Position numbers and translations under genes: made by a program
Notes under the pieces: generated by a model
Databases searched by the model: none
The model's input: only the letters and a program-made list of their open reading frames with translations
Told to the model about the DNA's origin: nothing
Shown here: in pieces, positions 27,801 through 36,600 of the stretch
Layout of the letters: each line of letters starts with the position of its first letter
Numbering within the stretch: the first letter of the stretch is position 1
IMG/VR virus record: IMGVR_UViG_3300032820_001714
Span: 1 to 47,102 of that record
Direction: 5' to 3' (one strand)
From: a virus
Length of the DNA: 47,102 nt

Positions 27801-30800
27801 AAGTTGTTCCTCGTAATCCTACCCATACATAATCGCCAACATTTAAATCAGAAATTGTTGCATCTAAAATATCATCAAACTTTGCAACTGTTAATTTAAC
27901 ATCGTCTTCATTAACAAACCCTGCTGTCTGAATGTACTCAAGAAATGTTGAACGGTTAGGAAATGGTTTATGATTATAATTGTTAGGTTTAAGATAAACT
28001 TCAAATGGTCTTAGACGATAAATTAAATCAGTTTCTAGTCCTGACACAGTATCAACTAATTCTACTGGTTGCGGAGATAACTTAAATTTAGCTTCGTCTA
28101 ATTTAAATTCTACTTCATCAAATCCATCCGATGAACCATATTGTCCTAACTTAACAGCCCATTCTTCATAAAAGTCAATACTGTCTTTGTCTGCACTACT
28201 TAAAGCATCAAATAATTTTGTTAAACTATTTTGTGTCCCTTTGTCTTGAATATATCCTTGATAAAACTTATACTGACTAACATCATCTTGAATAATATTT
28301 GCAAGATAGTCTCTCTTTTGATATCCAATAAGATGTTGTGCTATTCTTTGTTGTTCTGTATCGAAATTATCAGTATCTAAATCATAAAAATCTTTAAATT
28401 GTTTTGCTTTATAGTCTAGATTGGGGATTAATTTAGCTTCTGGTTTAGCTGTTAGTCTTTCCCACTTAGACGAATCAAAGTTTTCTGTACCAGGACTTTT
28501 TGTTATAGAAATATAATAAAATTCTTTATATTTTACTGTATCACCTAAAACATAATCTTGATAAGATTTCCATTCATTAATAATAGCATTATCATAAACG
28601 AATCCTGGAATATTTAAAGAGCCTTTCCAGTCATCAGTTCTATAACCTAAAACTTTAATTCGTTCTTGTCTATACCCTGGTTCTAAATCAAAAATAATAT
28701 CATTAAAAACTGTATGGTTGTCAATTAAACAAACGTGCTCTTTTTGTATTAAGGGTAGCTTAACAGCATATATACCATCAGCAGTATTTTGCGTAGTTAT
28801 TTGAAATTCATTATCGTTACTTCTATAAATTTTAGCAAATTCAGAATCTAATTTACGTCCGTCTGCTCTTAGAAGTGTATAGTCATGAAAATTATCAAAG
28901 ATATTATCAGAAACATAATAATCTCTTTTAAATTTTAATCTATTACCAGCAGGACTTAAAGATATAACACTATCTTCACGCCAATTTTGTGTAGTCCAGA
29001 ATAAAAATTCTTTAGCACTTAACTCCCAATTTTCAATTACATTAATTTCAGGATTAAAAAAGTTAAAATCAAATCCTTGTGTTTCTAACCACTTACCATA
29101 ACCTAATAAAAAGTCAACAACTTCTTGAACAGTTGTTAATAAAGTACCATAAGCTAATTCTTTTGTGCTATTAATAATATTCGGAGAAAGATCAAACTGA
29201 CGTCTAAAGAATGCTTCCCTACCTCCAGTAACTGGTAACTCAATTAATCTAGCAAAAAATTGTTGTTGAAATGTTGTTGAACTAGTATGAGCTTCTTTAA
29301 CTCTATAATAATCATTATTAAATTGAACTGTTTGTCCAAGTACATATACTTGATTTTCTGTCCAGTCAAGAAAGGGATCAGTAACGCCGCCAATTTTTAC
29401 AACAGGATCATCTGATAACTCACGAGCCGCAAAATATTTAAAATATGGATTAGTTTTATCATATCCTTTTATAACAAATCCTGCTGGTCTTTTTTCAATC
29501 ATAACTCCGCTATAACTTACTAAATCAACTACCGAACTTTTATTTAAAAATATCTTATAGTTTTCATCAGGAACAAAAACATTACCTTCATTAAATGGAG
29601 ATCTACTGTCTAATACTAATTTAAATTTGTCTTTATGAGTAAATCCTGCAACCTTAAACCCTATCTGATTTTTTACAGATTTTAATGCAGTTGTATAATC
29701 ACTATACGTACCTAATGACTCTGAATTAATATAATCACAAATATAATTAACTAATCCTGAAGTGTTAACTCTATCTTCATCAGTTATTACCATAGGAAAG
29801 ATTAAATCTTTTAATCTAAGTCTTTTATCAGTTTCACTATAAATGATTTCTTTTGCTGGATTTCGAATTATTCGTGATCTATCAAATCCTAATCCCATAA
29901 TTTTAGTTGGCTGATTAAGAATCCAACTACAAATAAATGCGAATGGATATTCACTACTTCTGCGCCAGGCTGTTTCTGTTGGTGCTTCGTCCCCAAATAC
30001 AAATTCTTTATTTGTTAAAACAAGAACATAATTTTTAGCAAAGTTACTATCTAATGGACTTAATAAATTACCTTCACCATCAACTGGAATATGCTTTGTA
30101 ATATCTTTTCTTGCATACGCTGTAAGATATTTTAATGCTTTACCAGGTTCTCTAACAATTCCATCTTCAATATCTTGCCATAAAATTTTATTTTCTCTAG
30201 TATATGGCGCTGGTCCGTAAACTGTTTTCCACCATGTCGGTTCAATAGTATAACCTAGAATTTCCCAAGGATGGGTATGCGGACGATCAGTATCAAAGGC
30301 TTCTTTATAAACACCTCTCCAATACCCAGGTAATTGTTTACCACTTGGTGCCGTCATAGCACTATAATTAAATGTAAAACTATTTGACCTTACATAAAAA
30401 TCATGATCTGTATAATCTATATTGCCAACATTTTCTAACCAAGCTACAAAGTCTGTAATTAATGCTTTATCTCTTGCCCATTTTGTAAATTTTGTATCTC
30501 TTGATTCACCGCCAATAAATTCATGTATATCTAAAATAGTTGAATCATACTCTGATTTTATATTGTTAAAAATTCTTTGTTCTAACTCTAACAGTAAGTC
30601 ATCGCGAAAATCACCAAAGCAAACAAATATGTTACCGTCGTGTCCTTGAATAACTTCTGTTGGTACTTGGTAAGTGTTATCAATATATTTTATGGGTTTA
30701 TATTTTGGATATAAACCTAATTTAGTAGGAGTTGGTGGAATATAACTTCCATCAGTAGTTTCATATTCATAAATTTCAATAATATCATCAACGACTTTAG

Positions 30801-33675
30801 TTGCTGTAATTGTTACAAAGCCTGGATGGTCTGTTTCAAACTGATAATCTATACCATGATATAATTGTACTTTATTTTTATAAATGTAAACTGCTTTATC
30901 TGATAAAGCACTTAAATTAAAATCACTTGACAATGCAAAAAATTGTGTATCTTTATCTTTTACAGTATGACTTGTTTTAGTATATGTTCCTATACCCATC
31001 ATATCGCTAAAGAAAAACGGCATATTATTAGTTTTATCTTTAACTACTGCCTGCATTACTTTTTCAAAATGAGGTACTGTCTCTCCTGTAAATCCTACAG
31101 TATTTGCTTTTTGAAGAAATACTCTTCTAAATTTTCCATACTCATTACTAGCATATCTAATTGCTTTAATAATATTTGCATTAGTATCAGTAATATGATA
31201 TAAAGCAAGATCTACTTGTCCGCTATGTTGTACAAAGCGACGACCATATGGAGCAAGATTTCCTATATCTCTTAAATTATTCATACCAGGCATTGAACCT
31301 AAAAACTCATCATTATATTCACTCAATGAATGAACATGATCGTTAACTTCACCTAATGTAAAAGTAAGAACATTATCATTTAATGGATTTCGTTCTAAGT
31401 TATGCGGTATTTCATAATACCCGTTTTCATTTTTCTTTGTAGCACTATTAGATAGAATTTTAACTACATCATCTTTTACTAACTCTTTAATAAACGTAAC
31501 ATAAGCTACACCATTAATTCTATTAATTGCAAAATCTGTTATATTAAATTTTCTTATGTTATTAACATACACTCTTAACCATAAATCATTTAAGTCACCA
31601 CTACGATCATAAACATCAACAGCAAAACTATTTGTTTGATTAGAAACAACATATTGTCTTACCACGTGTTGTCTACTATTTTTAATAGCTTTAATCCATC
31701 CTGACGTATATGTAAAAGTACTAATATCACTATACTCTTTTAATAATGTTACATCAGTATTTCCTTTTACTTCTGCATTATTTTGTTGATAGGTATATGT
31801 ACCACCTAATAAATTAAAATCAAATAAAATATCTCCTGAATTTTCTAATGCTCTATAACTTAACGAAAATCCTAACTCTGGATCTTTAACTTCACCAGCA
31901 CCTACTTTATAACTAAAAAGTTTATTTCCAACAAATGTTGATGATGGGTAATAAGTTATGTCCGATAATGAATAACCACTCTTATCAAATAAATCAAATA
32001 AAGGCGGTTGGTTTGCATCAATTTTATCTTGTCCAGCTTTCCACTCGGTACCATTATAATACCACATCTTACCTTTATACTCATCACCGTTTCTAACTAA
32101 TACTGTTTCGTTTTCAATTGGGGTTGTATCTGTTTCTTCAATAAGACTAATTTGTCTTATAAGATTATGTGTAATAAATTTTACTTTAAAAATTTTTCCT
32201 GATACTCTACTATCAGGATCAGCAGTAAACAATACACGCATATTGTCAACAATATCTACACCATCAACATTATACCCTATTGCACCTTCAACATTTGAAA
32301 ACACATCATTAGTAAATGTATCTAATAAATCAATATCAGCTTTAGCACTAGTACCAAAATTATGTAATTTTAATCCTGCACTAAATTCAATAATAGGACG
32401 TTTTGCTCTATAATCTTGATCTAGTTCTGGAGGTGTACCTGTAAGTGTTGCAGACAGTTCAATAACTTCTCTATGAAACCATCTGTTATACCTTGCCCAA
32501 GGATTTCTACTTTTAGATGCTTTATTAACTACAAGATAATCTTTTACTCCTGCAAAACTATTAGCATTACTATATGGTAACCTATCAAATCCTACGCTGT
32601 CAAACAAAACAGGTTTATCTGTTGCATACGTAGCCGGAATTTCTAAATCTTTTTCATTAATTAAAGTAATTTCAGTTCCAACACCTTCAATATACCATTC
32701 ACCAGTAGCATATTTTGTAGGAGTTACTGTTCCTTGGAAATAAACCTTTAAACCATTTGAAAAAGCTATTCCACCAGTACTTGTATAAGTTTTTTTACCT
32801 AAAATTTCAGCTTCTACATCTATTTCTGTATTATCAACTGCATCTGCAATTTGTATTAACCCACTTGCATTAATATCATTTCCATTTACATAAAATAATG
32901 TATCAGGTGCATTATCAGGAATTGTCCAAGTAATAGTTCCAACATCAACTGTTTGAGTACTATCATCTAATCCTGTAGTATACAATAAACTAGGATCTAA
33001 TGAACGTGCAGTTCTAAATGTTAATGGCATTCCTACTGCATCAATTTCAAAGATGTATGTTTGTCCTCTAAATAATTTTAAAGTTGGATTAGATGTTAAT
33101 CCGTCAGGTGTGAAAATATAACTATTGTTGTCTATATTATCTTTTTTAGTTACTTTATAAGTACTTTCAACATCTTTAGCATTACCGGCAATGCCTATTC
33201 CTATTGGACCATTGGGTAACCAATAATATTCTCGAAAATTTGTAAACTTATCCCATTCAATATGCGGGTTCCAAGCATAATATTCTTGACTATTAAGTTT
33301 ACTATGATCATCTACAGTACCGCCAAACGCTCTTATTTGATTAATATAATCATTGTAGTCTTTATAAAAAGTAACATTGTTTAAATTATCTTTTACTACT
33401 ACCGCTGGGTCTAATTGATAACTTTCTCTATCAGAATTATGTTCAGAAATATAAGTATCATCGGCTTTGTATGCTTTAGCAGTACGTCGGCCAAAGTATC
33501 CACTTAACTTTTCTGCCACACCGGGTTGAATTAACTGATCTAAAGTTGCATTAAGAAACTTTTTATTAGTTATACTACGAAAATATCTAGGAAGTAATTC
33601 CGCACTAGGTCTTCGTGGCGGTTTTACACCACCAGTTGGTAACGGATATTCATGTTGGTCATCGGAAAAAGCCAT
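18880..33675 (-). CDS. Giant virion structural protein, 4931 residues, at the gp7 baseplate position
   Basis: One unbroken frame of about 14.8 kb, directly after gp6, where T4 has baseplate gene 7 (about 1030 residues). The N-terminus (F-R-S-I-T-N-K-K-F-L-N-A-T-L-D-Q-L near 32-48) recalls gp7-position proteins of marine T4-like phages. Visible parts: four short carbohydrate-binding-like modules (about 1437-1480, 1700-1742, 2199-2242, 2817-2862), and FG-GAP-like propeller blades (about 2112-2189, 2892-3020, 3074-3097). Two G-x-G-Y-x-x-(A)-P-T beta units lie near 3515 and 3880-3935. At least five F-x-G-D/N-G-x-T beta repeats run from about 4127 to the end, and near 4754-4786 lies P-G-I-I-F-I-N-G-E-R-I with R-R-G-T-L-G-T-G. 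No enzyme motif or membrane segment is seen. It probably combines a baseplate wedge base with a long fibre-like or receptor-contacting extension. ATG at 33675 shares one base with the gp6 stop. Confidence 0.8.
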   Translation of the reverse strand: MAFSDDQHEYPLPTGGVKPPRRPSAELLPRYFRSITNKKFLNATLDQLIQPGVAEKLSGYFGRRTAKAYKADDTYISEHNSDRESYQLDPAVVVKDNLNNVTFYKDYNDYINQIRAFGGTVDDHSKLNSQEYYAWNPHIEWDKFTNFREYYWLPNGPIGIGIAGNAKDVESTYKVTKKDNIDNNSYIFTPDGLTSNPTLKLFRGQTYIFEIDAVGMPLTFRTARSLDPSLLYTTGLDDSTQTVDVGTITWTIPDNAPDTLFYVNGNDINASGLIQIADAVDNTEIDVEAEILGKKTYTSTGGIAFSNGLKVYFQGTVTPTKYATGEWYIEGVGTEITLINEKDLEIPATYATDKPVLFDSVGFDRLPYSNANSFAGVKDYLVVNKASKSRNPWARYNRWFHREVIELSATLTGTPPELDQDYRAKRPIIEFSAGLKLHNFGTSAKADIDLLDTFTNDVFSNVEGAIGYNVDGVDIVDNMRVLFTADPDSRVSGKIFKVKFITHNLIRQISLIEETDTTPIENETVLVRNGDEYKGKMWYYNGTEWKAGQDKIDANQPPLFDLFDKSGYSLSDITYYPSSTFVGNKLFSYKVGAGEVKDPELGFSLSYRALENSGDILFDFNLLGGTYTYQQNNAEVKGNTDVTLLKEYSDISTFTYTSGWIKAIKNSRQHVVRQYVVSNQTNSFAVDVYDRSGDLNDLWLRVYVNNIRKFNITDFAINRINGVAYVTFIKELVKDDVVKILSNSATKKNENGYYEIPHNLERNPLNDNVLTFTLGEVNDHVHSLSEYNDEFLGSMPGMNNLRDIGNLAPYGRRFVQHSGQVDLALYHITDTNANIIKAIRYASNEYGKFRRVFLQKANTVGFTGETVPHFEKVMQAVVKDKTNNMPFFFSDMMGIGTYTKTSHTVKDKDTQFFALSSDFNLSALSDKAVYIYKNKVQLYHGIDYQFETDHPGFVTITATKVVDDIIEIYEYETTDGSYIPPTPTKLGLYPKYKPIKYIDNTYQVPTEVIQGHDGNIFVCFGDFRDDLLLELEQRIFNNIKSEYDSTILDIHEFIGGESRDTKFTKWARDKALITDFVAWLENVGNIDYTDHDFYVRSNSFTFNYSAMTAPSGKQLPGYWRGVYKEAFDTDRPHTHPWEILGYTIEPTWWKTVYGPAPYTRENKILWQDIEDGIVREPGKALKYLTAYARKDITKHIPVDGEGNLLSPLDSNFAKNYVLVLTNKEFVFGDEAPTETAWRRSSEYPFAFICSWILNQPTKIMGLGFDRSRIIRNPAKEIIYSETDKRLRLKDLIFPMVITDEDRVNTSGLVNYICDYINSESLGTYSDYTTALKSVKNQIGFKVAGFTHKDKFKLVLDSRSPFNEGNVFVPDENYKIFLNKSSVVDLVSYSGVMIEKRPAGFVIKGYDKTNPYFKYFAARELSDDPVVKIGGVTDPFLDWTENQVYVLGQTVQFNNDYYRVKEAHTSSTTFQQQFFARLIELPVTGGREAFFRRQFDLSPNIINSTKELAYGTLLTTVQEVVDFLLGYGKWLETQGFDFNFFNPEINVIENWELSAKEFLFWTTQNWREDSVISLSPAGNRLKFKRDYYVSDNIFDNFHDYTLLRADGRKLDSEFAKIYRSNDNEFQITTQNTADGIYAVKLPLIQKEHVCLIDNHTVFNDIIFDLEPGYRQERIKVLGYRTDDWKGSLNIPGFVYDNAIINEWKSYQDYVLGDTVKYKEFYYISITKSPGTENFDSSKWERLTAKPEAKLIPNLDYKAKQFKDFYDLDTDNFDTEQQRIAQHLIGYQKRDYLANIIQDDVSQYKFYQGYIQDKGTQNSLTKLFDALSSADKDSIDFYEEWAVKLGQYGSSDGFDEVEFKLDEAKFKLSPQPVELVDTVSGLETDLIYRLRPFEVYLKPNNYNHKPFPNRSTFLEYIQTAGFVNEDDVKLTVAKFDDILDATISDLNVGDYVWVGLRGTTWDVVKYVRTTDNVIAVSSDTTAGTTTLQLKTQARYEANDIIGILDVGQDEAEPIEKFFKVKSVSLDTIICYANGETPDVELSENFDTTKQGFITKFVSARVASMADANTRIINSELQVGELIWVDDDDTGKWIVLQNKPTYSSHQLISNLAPGEDHLFGKVIASDERNTILIASASEQEKVYVFNRVADNVDYYHRQTISAPNGLYTGPGKFGSSIALTDNGDHLVIGAPNASYVKTKFKGDFDGGLPYVAGDIVKYSETTWEAQFPISAATGALTFPSFWSTSFIEEANYDIGNNSYPTIVYAIRGDYGIDVSTDHVLIRAPLAQYEGSTDGDKVVLNWNEFSQNYPNGVLPWGNTGPGVAALEGQKVIANKIDAVLYIDNLIRIPTVGDSLSSDTAVGEIAYIRIENVSQSIIYMTDVSGAFDPTGELFYNAVSCGDFELIRPASAADTFGGWWKIDGIPAFTTTVTSAQQISIPNLIGQDFITQAESRSPVVFGNTMDDVRALSLVLDPTRGGRLGHLSYYDKQGLPNLSELWFIRGAKVFTDTLNVTDNFTMWLNTIRGGVAPISVFDPASLGLTFSYVNSAHAVYDLWSGFIDVTFTNFDNLGNPYIPQVGEIIIDDTTGATAEVTYLQEQLLTCRLYVKDRVGTFSFGFNNSASSTLSIKDAISSGVNRLSGRLDHADMDSSIAGKMVVIKNTDSSQLPVTSPAFQNELEVHFYSSSTVSGISRIPNYPTPLNKDWVQTFNIQAHTEGVASAYVNQGIILTYDKTANGEYSLNHGYVSEYAAEEDSNTFGFKYFGKQLEFATNSKLHYLHVSSGVEYDGSTVGTAGRVYFYNHGTDADGISYDYAVGKDKNYKGVFSDTVAYFENDIVLHQQYFYQSKTNLPAGAFDSSLWTQLSSHIDYVGYVPNDLGLTVDDETIVDHTTLTGFATPFTINKDGNILVVVAEFTDSDPKVLIYRINNGHYEFSQVIVTPKAGIGFGNAIAVSDDGTIVAVGAPLQDEIDTNNGAVYVYRQVAGSFIWSQTLYSPENDVAERFGATLDFDKDNLAVSSRGGDLISTTTFDANTTVLPTSFDNNLTQYKTSNEDSGQVLIFQRFNDTLLYSEKFVYNNPVTRRFGDYLLFTDNHVYVSMPELTTTPGDNYQGTIIDFRRNRDVLSWQTLRYPLDQVDVSKFKGVFVYNTSKNVLTSQIDYIDPVQGKIAGSAEEEIAFKTLYDPATYTIGGTISVVDESAAWGKNYVGKIWWDLSTAKYHNPYQGSIIYQTATWGKLFKGASIDIYEWVETTLKPSEWSELADTEEGLAQGISGQPKFADDSTLSTRQIYNKQAQSFSTQYYYWVKNKKHIPSMDWRKTSAYDVAQLIEDPKAQGYKYAALYSDSRFALYNCDALFTANDSAVNFRYWTIPVYTNIHNEYQLISEGLKTSKPKADVERKWFDSLIGWDTNYRAVPNPELSVKEKYGILNRPRQSWFVNRLEAVKQLIERVNRVLIQHIIVDEYDLNKLGTIDPMPTINSGKFDQAVDIYAEIVFVGTANVKQAVLTPIWENGRLARVDIADPGRGYKVAPTYQFSKVGNGQGAELIITIDTLGKISTVTVKHSGREYSLNTELTVRKYSTLIKADESIGDKWSIHAYNSVSELWERTDSQAFNVPAYWHYANWYATGYNKFTQVDYLIDESYQLTALDDTLGDVVKIKTVGSGGWLLLKKINDVPDVDYTTNYETIGRENGTIQFSSSLYNYQGWYIGYDSLSYDTSNYDNQPVHEFRLILEALRDDIFINDLAVEYNKLFLSSLRYVLSEQKFVDWAFKTSFLKAKHNIGDLAEKITFQNDNLPSYEKFIEETKPYKTKIREYLTSYTKLDNTQSVTTDFDLPPAYDIQAGRIIPASLKVKDDALYGVDPGLINYPNKHWKDNLGYEVEEIQIKNGGTKYLEIPVITLSGGGGTGAKAQAYIGTGGKITHIKITNVGSGYLSAPTVAVNGTQSDGGVPAVVSAKLGNGKVRNAHIISRFDRVTGTFLITTLEETESFTGNASKQKISLKWPMDLRPSQIYITISDVEALTSEYTFKNVADTTKGYTRYTGEIFFTEPPKLNASIVIKYSKAVDMLQAQDRINLFYKPTDGMLGNDIAQLMDGIDYGGVEVRAFDFGGGAGWFSQPWFTSTWDTFDNTYEDEVFTLDGSTNVFELSKPLEDGVTYNVYKNGIRVDDPQFDGSTIGVTGNPNAVMESIVGDGVTQTIQINEELIPTVADDVIIIRKASSDGSFVPDPDAYDTALQGGDLAYSTAKGILSEEIVVDGDGFVTVLSSKGPEELVPGQIMDTVDFKVYDRTADGSSIISSHNYIGDQAVTGYSVTRLPASQNDLFVKLNGNILIPQTDFTVNYQTKQVVFTNPVQTGDSIHISTMSNNGEKIFDLDKFVGDGSTSQFVTPVLYKTGLTYTLTVDGETVQTDLDETDDTYETPNRAVFKLGTVPNPGAVIQYVIYDSTSQAFSQVTTDDFTGNGVTTKFTLSQTPFASKPTSHNIIVKVGNKILNAGYNQQFTVVLGREYQLRQWQISTATISAENVKVFLNGVAIELNQQWRWDTFNGSVVLFAGIGAVGDKLEVFVIDSGAYQLGFFDQQTSLFVSTPDEVYLDTPLANGETLTVYQFSKHDIRKIERETFDVVARNPVTIGTDSYTEYHQLTNGIIRLREEAIDAEYVWISLNDVLLTPSIDYYVTDDKKHIRIVVDIDTNDTIEVIHFTNPVMIPKFGFRIFKDMLNRTHYKRLGDDNKYTLAEDLNWYDTKIYVTNYDNLPLPNKDKGIPGIIFINGERIEYYLKEGNAIRQLRRGTLGTGIAELHKKGSDVFDQSTPQTVPYKDEILTEVFDADGSTAAITVDFIPKSVNEFEIFVAGKRLRKNAISSFDETVNLDSPEADVTLPAEFSVDGTTSTVTMLDTPAINSKIIVVRKLGKLWTDPGVPLHRQENTIGRFLRSAEATLPK
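24388..27340 (-). other. FG-GAP-like beta-propeller blades within the giant protein
   Basis: Blade-like units recur: G-K-F-G-S-S-I-A-L-T-D-N-G-D-H-L with V-I-G-A-P; G-F-G-N-A-I-A-V-S-D-D-G-T-I-V with A-V-G-A-P; E-R-F-G-A-T-L-D-F-D-K-D-N-L; and R-R-F-G-D-Y-L-L-F. Each is followed by V-Y-V-F/Y-like strands. This is the F-G...D-G...V-G-A-P signature of FG-GAP/integrin-alpha-type propellers. The blades lie in two blocks separated by unrelated sequence, so they may form one interrupted or two partial propellers. Confidence 0.55.
25092..29367 (-). repeat. Four dispersed carbohydrate-binding-like modules within the giant protein
   Basis: Four copies of a 43-46-residue pattern lie at 29238-29367, 28450-28578, 26950-27081 and 25092-25227. 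Each has Y-(V/F)-x-(G/N)-(Q/D)-x-V-x-(F/Y/H), then a paired aromatic near the middle, and ends F-x-x-x-(W/F). The second reads Y-V-L-G-D-T-V-K-Y and F-D-S-S-K-W; the fourth F-E-N-D-I-V-L-H and F-D-S-S-L-W. The layout recalls family 5/12 carbohydrate-binding modules. This is a protein-level repeat; DNA copies have diverged. Confidence 0.55.
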
Positions 33676-36600
33676 TAGACACCATATCCCCCAGAGCCTG
33701 ATGAAACATTACCTGATGTGTATGTTCCAGCACTTTGTATACCTGAATTAGTTGACGTTGCTACAGTTAAAACTTTACCTGAAGCTTTTAATCTACTTGC
33801 TGTAACGGCATCTATTACTTCAACATTATCAACAGTCGCTCCACTAACAAAAATTTCATCTGATTCAGATTTAATTTCATACAAACTACCAAACCCTTGC
33901 AGTTGTTGGTTAGGAACAATTACAATTGTTACTAACTCAGGTGCAACGGTCGCCATAATAAAAGTACTCAACTCTGAGAAATAAAACGTGTCTCCAAAAT
34001 CCCAATTATCTAAAGCAAAGAATTGGTTGATTGCTGAAATAACTTTTGCCTTAATTGCATTAGTATTAACAACTTGGTCTGGATTTTTAACTATCTTAAA
34101 TGTTGCTTGTAAATCTATATCAGCATTTGCTCCAAATAAAACTTTATACTTTACAGGATGATAAATTACTTCATCACTAATTGATTTAATTTTATTAATC
34201 TCAGATCCATAATTATTAAACAAATTATCGCTACTTGGCGGCAATGGTCTTTCTGTTACTGTACCATCTAAAAATTCTCTAAATAAATCATCATAACTTT
34301 TCGTTAATAGATATGTGTCAATAATATTACTGCTACTTGGATCAATTCTATTATCGTCATCTGCCGCGTGTACATATTGAAATTTAAGTTTGTCTCTTCC
34401 AACAAACGCTCTATATTCTGTCGTTAATACCAATGCACCAGCTGTATATATTTTAAATACATTCTCTGTAACTAGATAAAAAATTTGTCCAGCAGTATAT
34501 TGACTTAATGCACCTACAACACTTTCAGATTGTTTTACATTTACTACTGCACCATCAATATAACTATAATCTTCAATTCCATCAGTAGTAATATACCTTT
34601 TCTGGAAAATATATTTTGTTAATGGATTCGTTGTTTCTTTAACAATTTCAAGAAAGGTTTCAGGATCATCAACAACTCCGTCTTCGTCATCATCATAAAA
34701 ACTTACTTCAACTTTTTTACTATCAACATATCCATCAGCATCACGATATGCATCAGAAATTTCCCAATCATGCTGTACTGTAAATGGTATTAATTCGTCT
34801 GGTTTTAAATTAATAGATAAGACTGAAATTTTATCCTTAATAATTTGTCCTGTTTTATTGTCAAATACTTTATCAGCACTATCAAAATAAAATCTAATTT
34901 CTTCATCACTTTCAAAAATATATCTTAAACTACGATATGTAATTGTATATTTTTCACCATCTGTTTCAAGTAATAACAACCAACTTGCATCTAATTGTTG
35001 ATTAGTAGTATCTCCGGTTTTACCTAAACTGAAGTCTCCGAGAATACTTAAATTATTTTCAACTACAATTCTCCATTGTCTTAAATTAGTATCATATCTT
35101 AAACCAAATGTTTTATTAGCAAATAATTGATCGATGATTTGTGTTTTTACAGTTTCTACCAATGTTTTAGAAAATTTAGGTACAATTTGCTGTAAAACAG
35201 CCGTTGACGGAATAATATCATTAAGTATAATTGGTCCTGAACCATCTGTATTATCAACAGCACCGTCACCAACAATACTAACTACTTTAACCCATTTATA
35301 ATCAAGTGCCCCTATATGATCTGGATCGCCTAACATTAATGTACCATCTGTCATAAAATGATATCCATCAGGCGCTAAAAATTTTATTAATGTGCCTTCT
35401 TCAAGAAATCTTAATGCACTACCTGTAAATCCTGCAACTTGAAATCTTGTTCCGTCAACATCTTCAAAATGACCAGTTGTTTGATTAGTTCCTTTTGTAG
35501 TTTGTACCCAACTTGCTCCTAAATCTGAAACAATTGTTTTAGGAAAGTTTGTCAAATAATAATTTAACAATTGTTTTTCAGCTAAAATAGGTTGAATTAC
35601 TTCTTCAACAATTCCTTCAAGGTCTACTTTTGTTGTATATACAAAATTCTTATATTTCGTTAATGTCTCTTTATATACAACACCATCATTACCAAATAAA
35701 TTTGTACTAGAATATTTTCCAGTACTATCTAGTAAATCAAAATAACGTGAAATACCACTTGATGCTCTATTAACACTTTTAACTTTAACAATTTCTTGAC
35801 TAATTCTTAAAGGTGCAACTTGATAATCTTCACCAGTAACCATTCTATTTTGTGTATAATAAGTTGCAGGTGCATTTTCACGGATACTTACATTTGTTTC
35901 AGTAGTAGTTGCATTGTCTACTGTATATTTTAATGACAATGTTACGTTTAATGTTTCTTGATTCCCAACTGCTGACGTATACGGAATTGCTATTCCTACT
36001 GACGTCATATCTGCAGGAATAATACTATATGCTTGATTAATACTTGTTCTGTAATAAACTCTAAAATCACCGTTAGGTAAATTACCAAAGACACCGTCTG
36101 AGAACATTAAATTAATTTTATCTTGAGATTGTGTAAGAACAGCATAAATGTTTCTAACACTTTTACGTAAACTATTATAAACAATATTATTACCTTCAAC
36201 TGCTTCAACCTTAGTCCATAATTCGGATTCAGCACCAATTGAATTTAATTTGTAAAGCCATACATCTGAATGATTAACATTAGTTGCATCAACAGAAATT
36301 GTTTGATTAGTACTAGGAGTATTAACAGTAAATGTTCCTTGGTCTAATGTACCTTGTCTAAAATGACCGAAGTACCCGCTATTAGCACTTCCTGGTCCAC
36401 GACCATCATCTCTATATAAAAATGCTAAACTGTTACCAGGTAAAGGTGGCTCTTCAGATATAACTCCGTCAATAACATCAACTGATGTTATTTGGAATGG
36501 TAAATTTCTTCCATCAATATTTTTATTATAACTATAAACCGGAACATCTGTATTACTTGCTCTATATCTGTATTGATGTGTTAACACACCTTCTACTGTA

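Noticed and set aside
18880-33675. Possible assembly error or fused genes joined by a lost stop
   Set aside because: The frame keeps the same codon style and recognisable beta repeats throughout, with no internal ribosome site and start pair that would mark separate genes.
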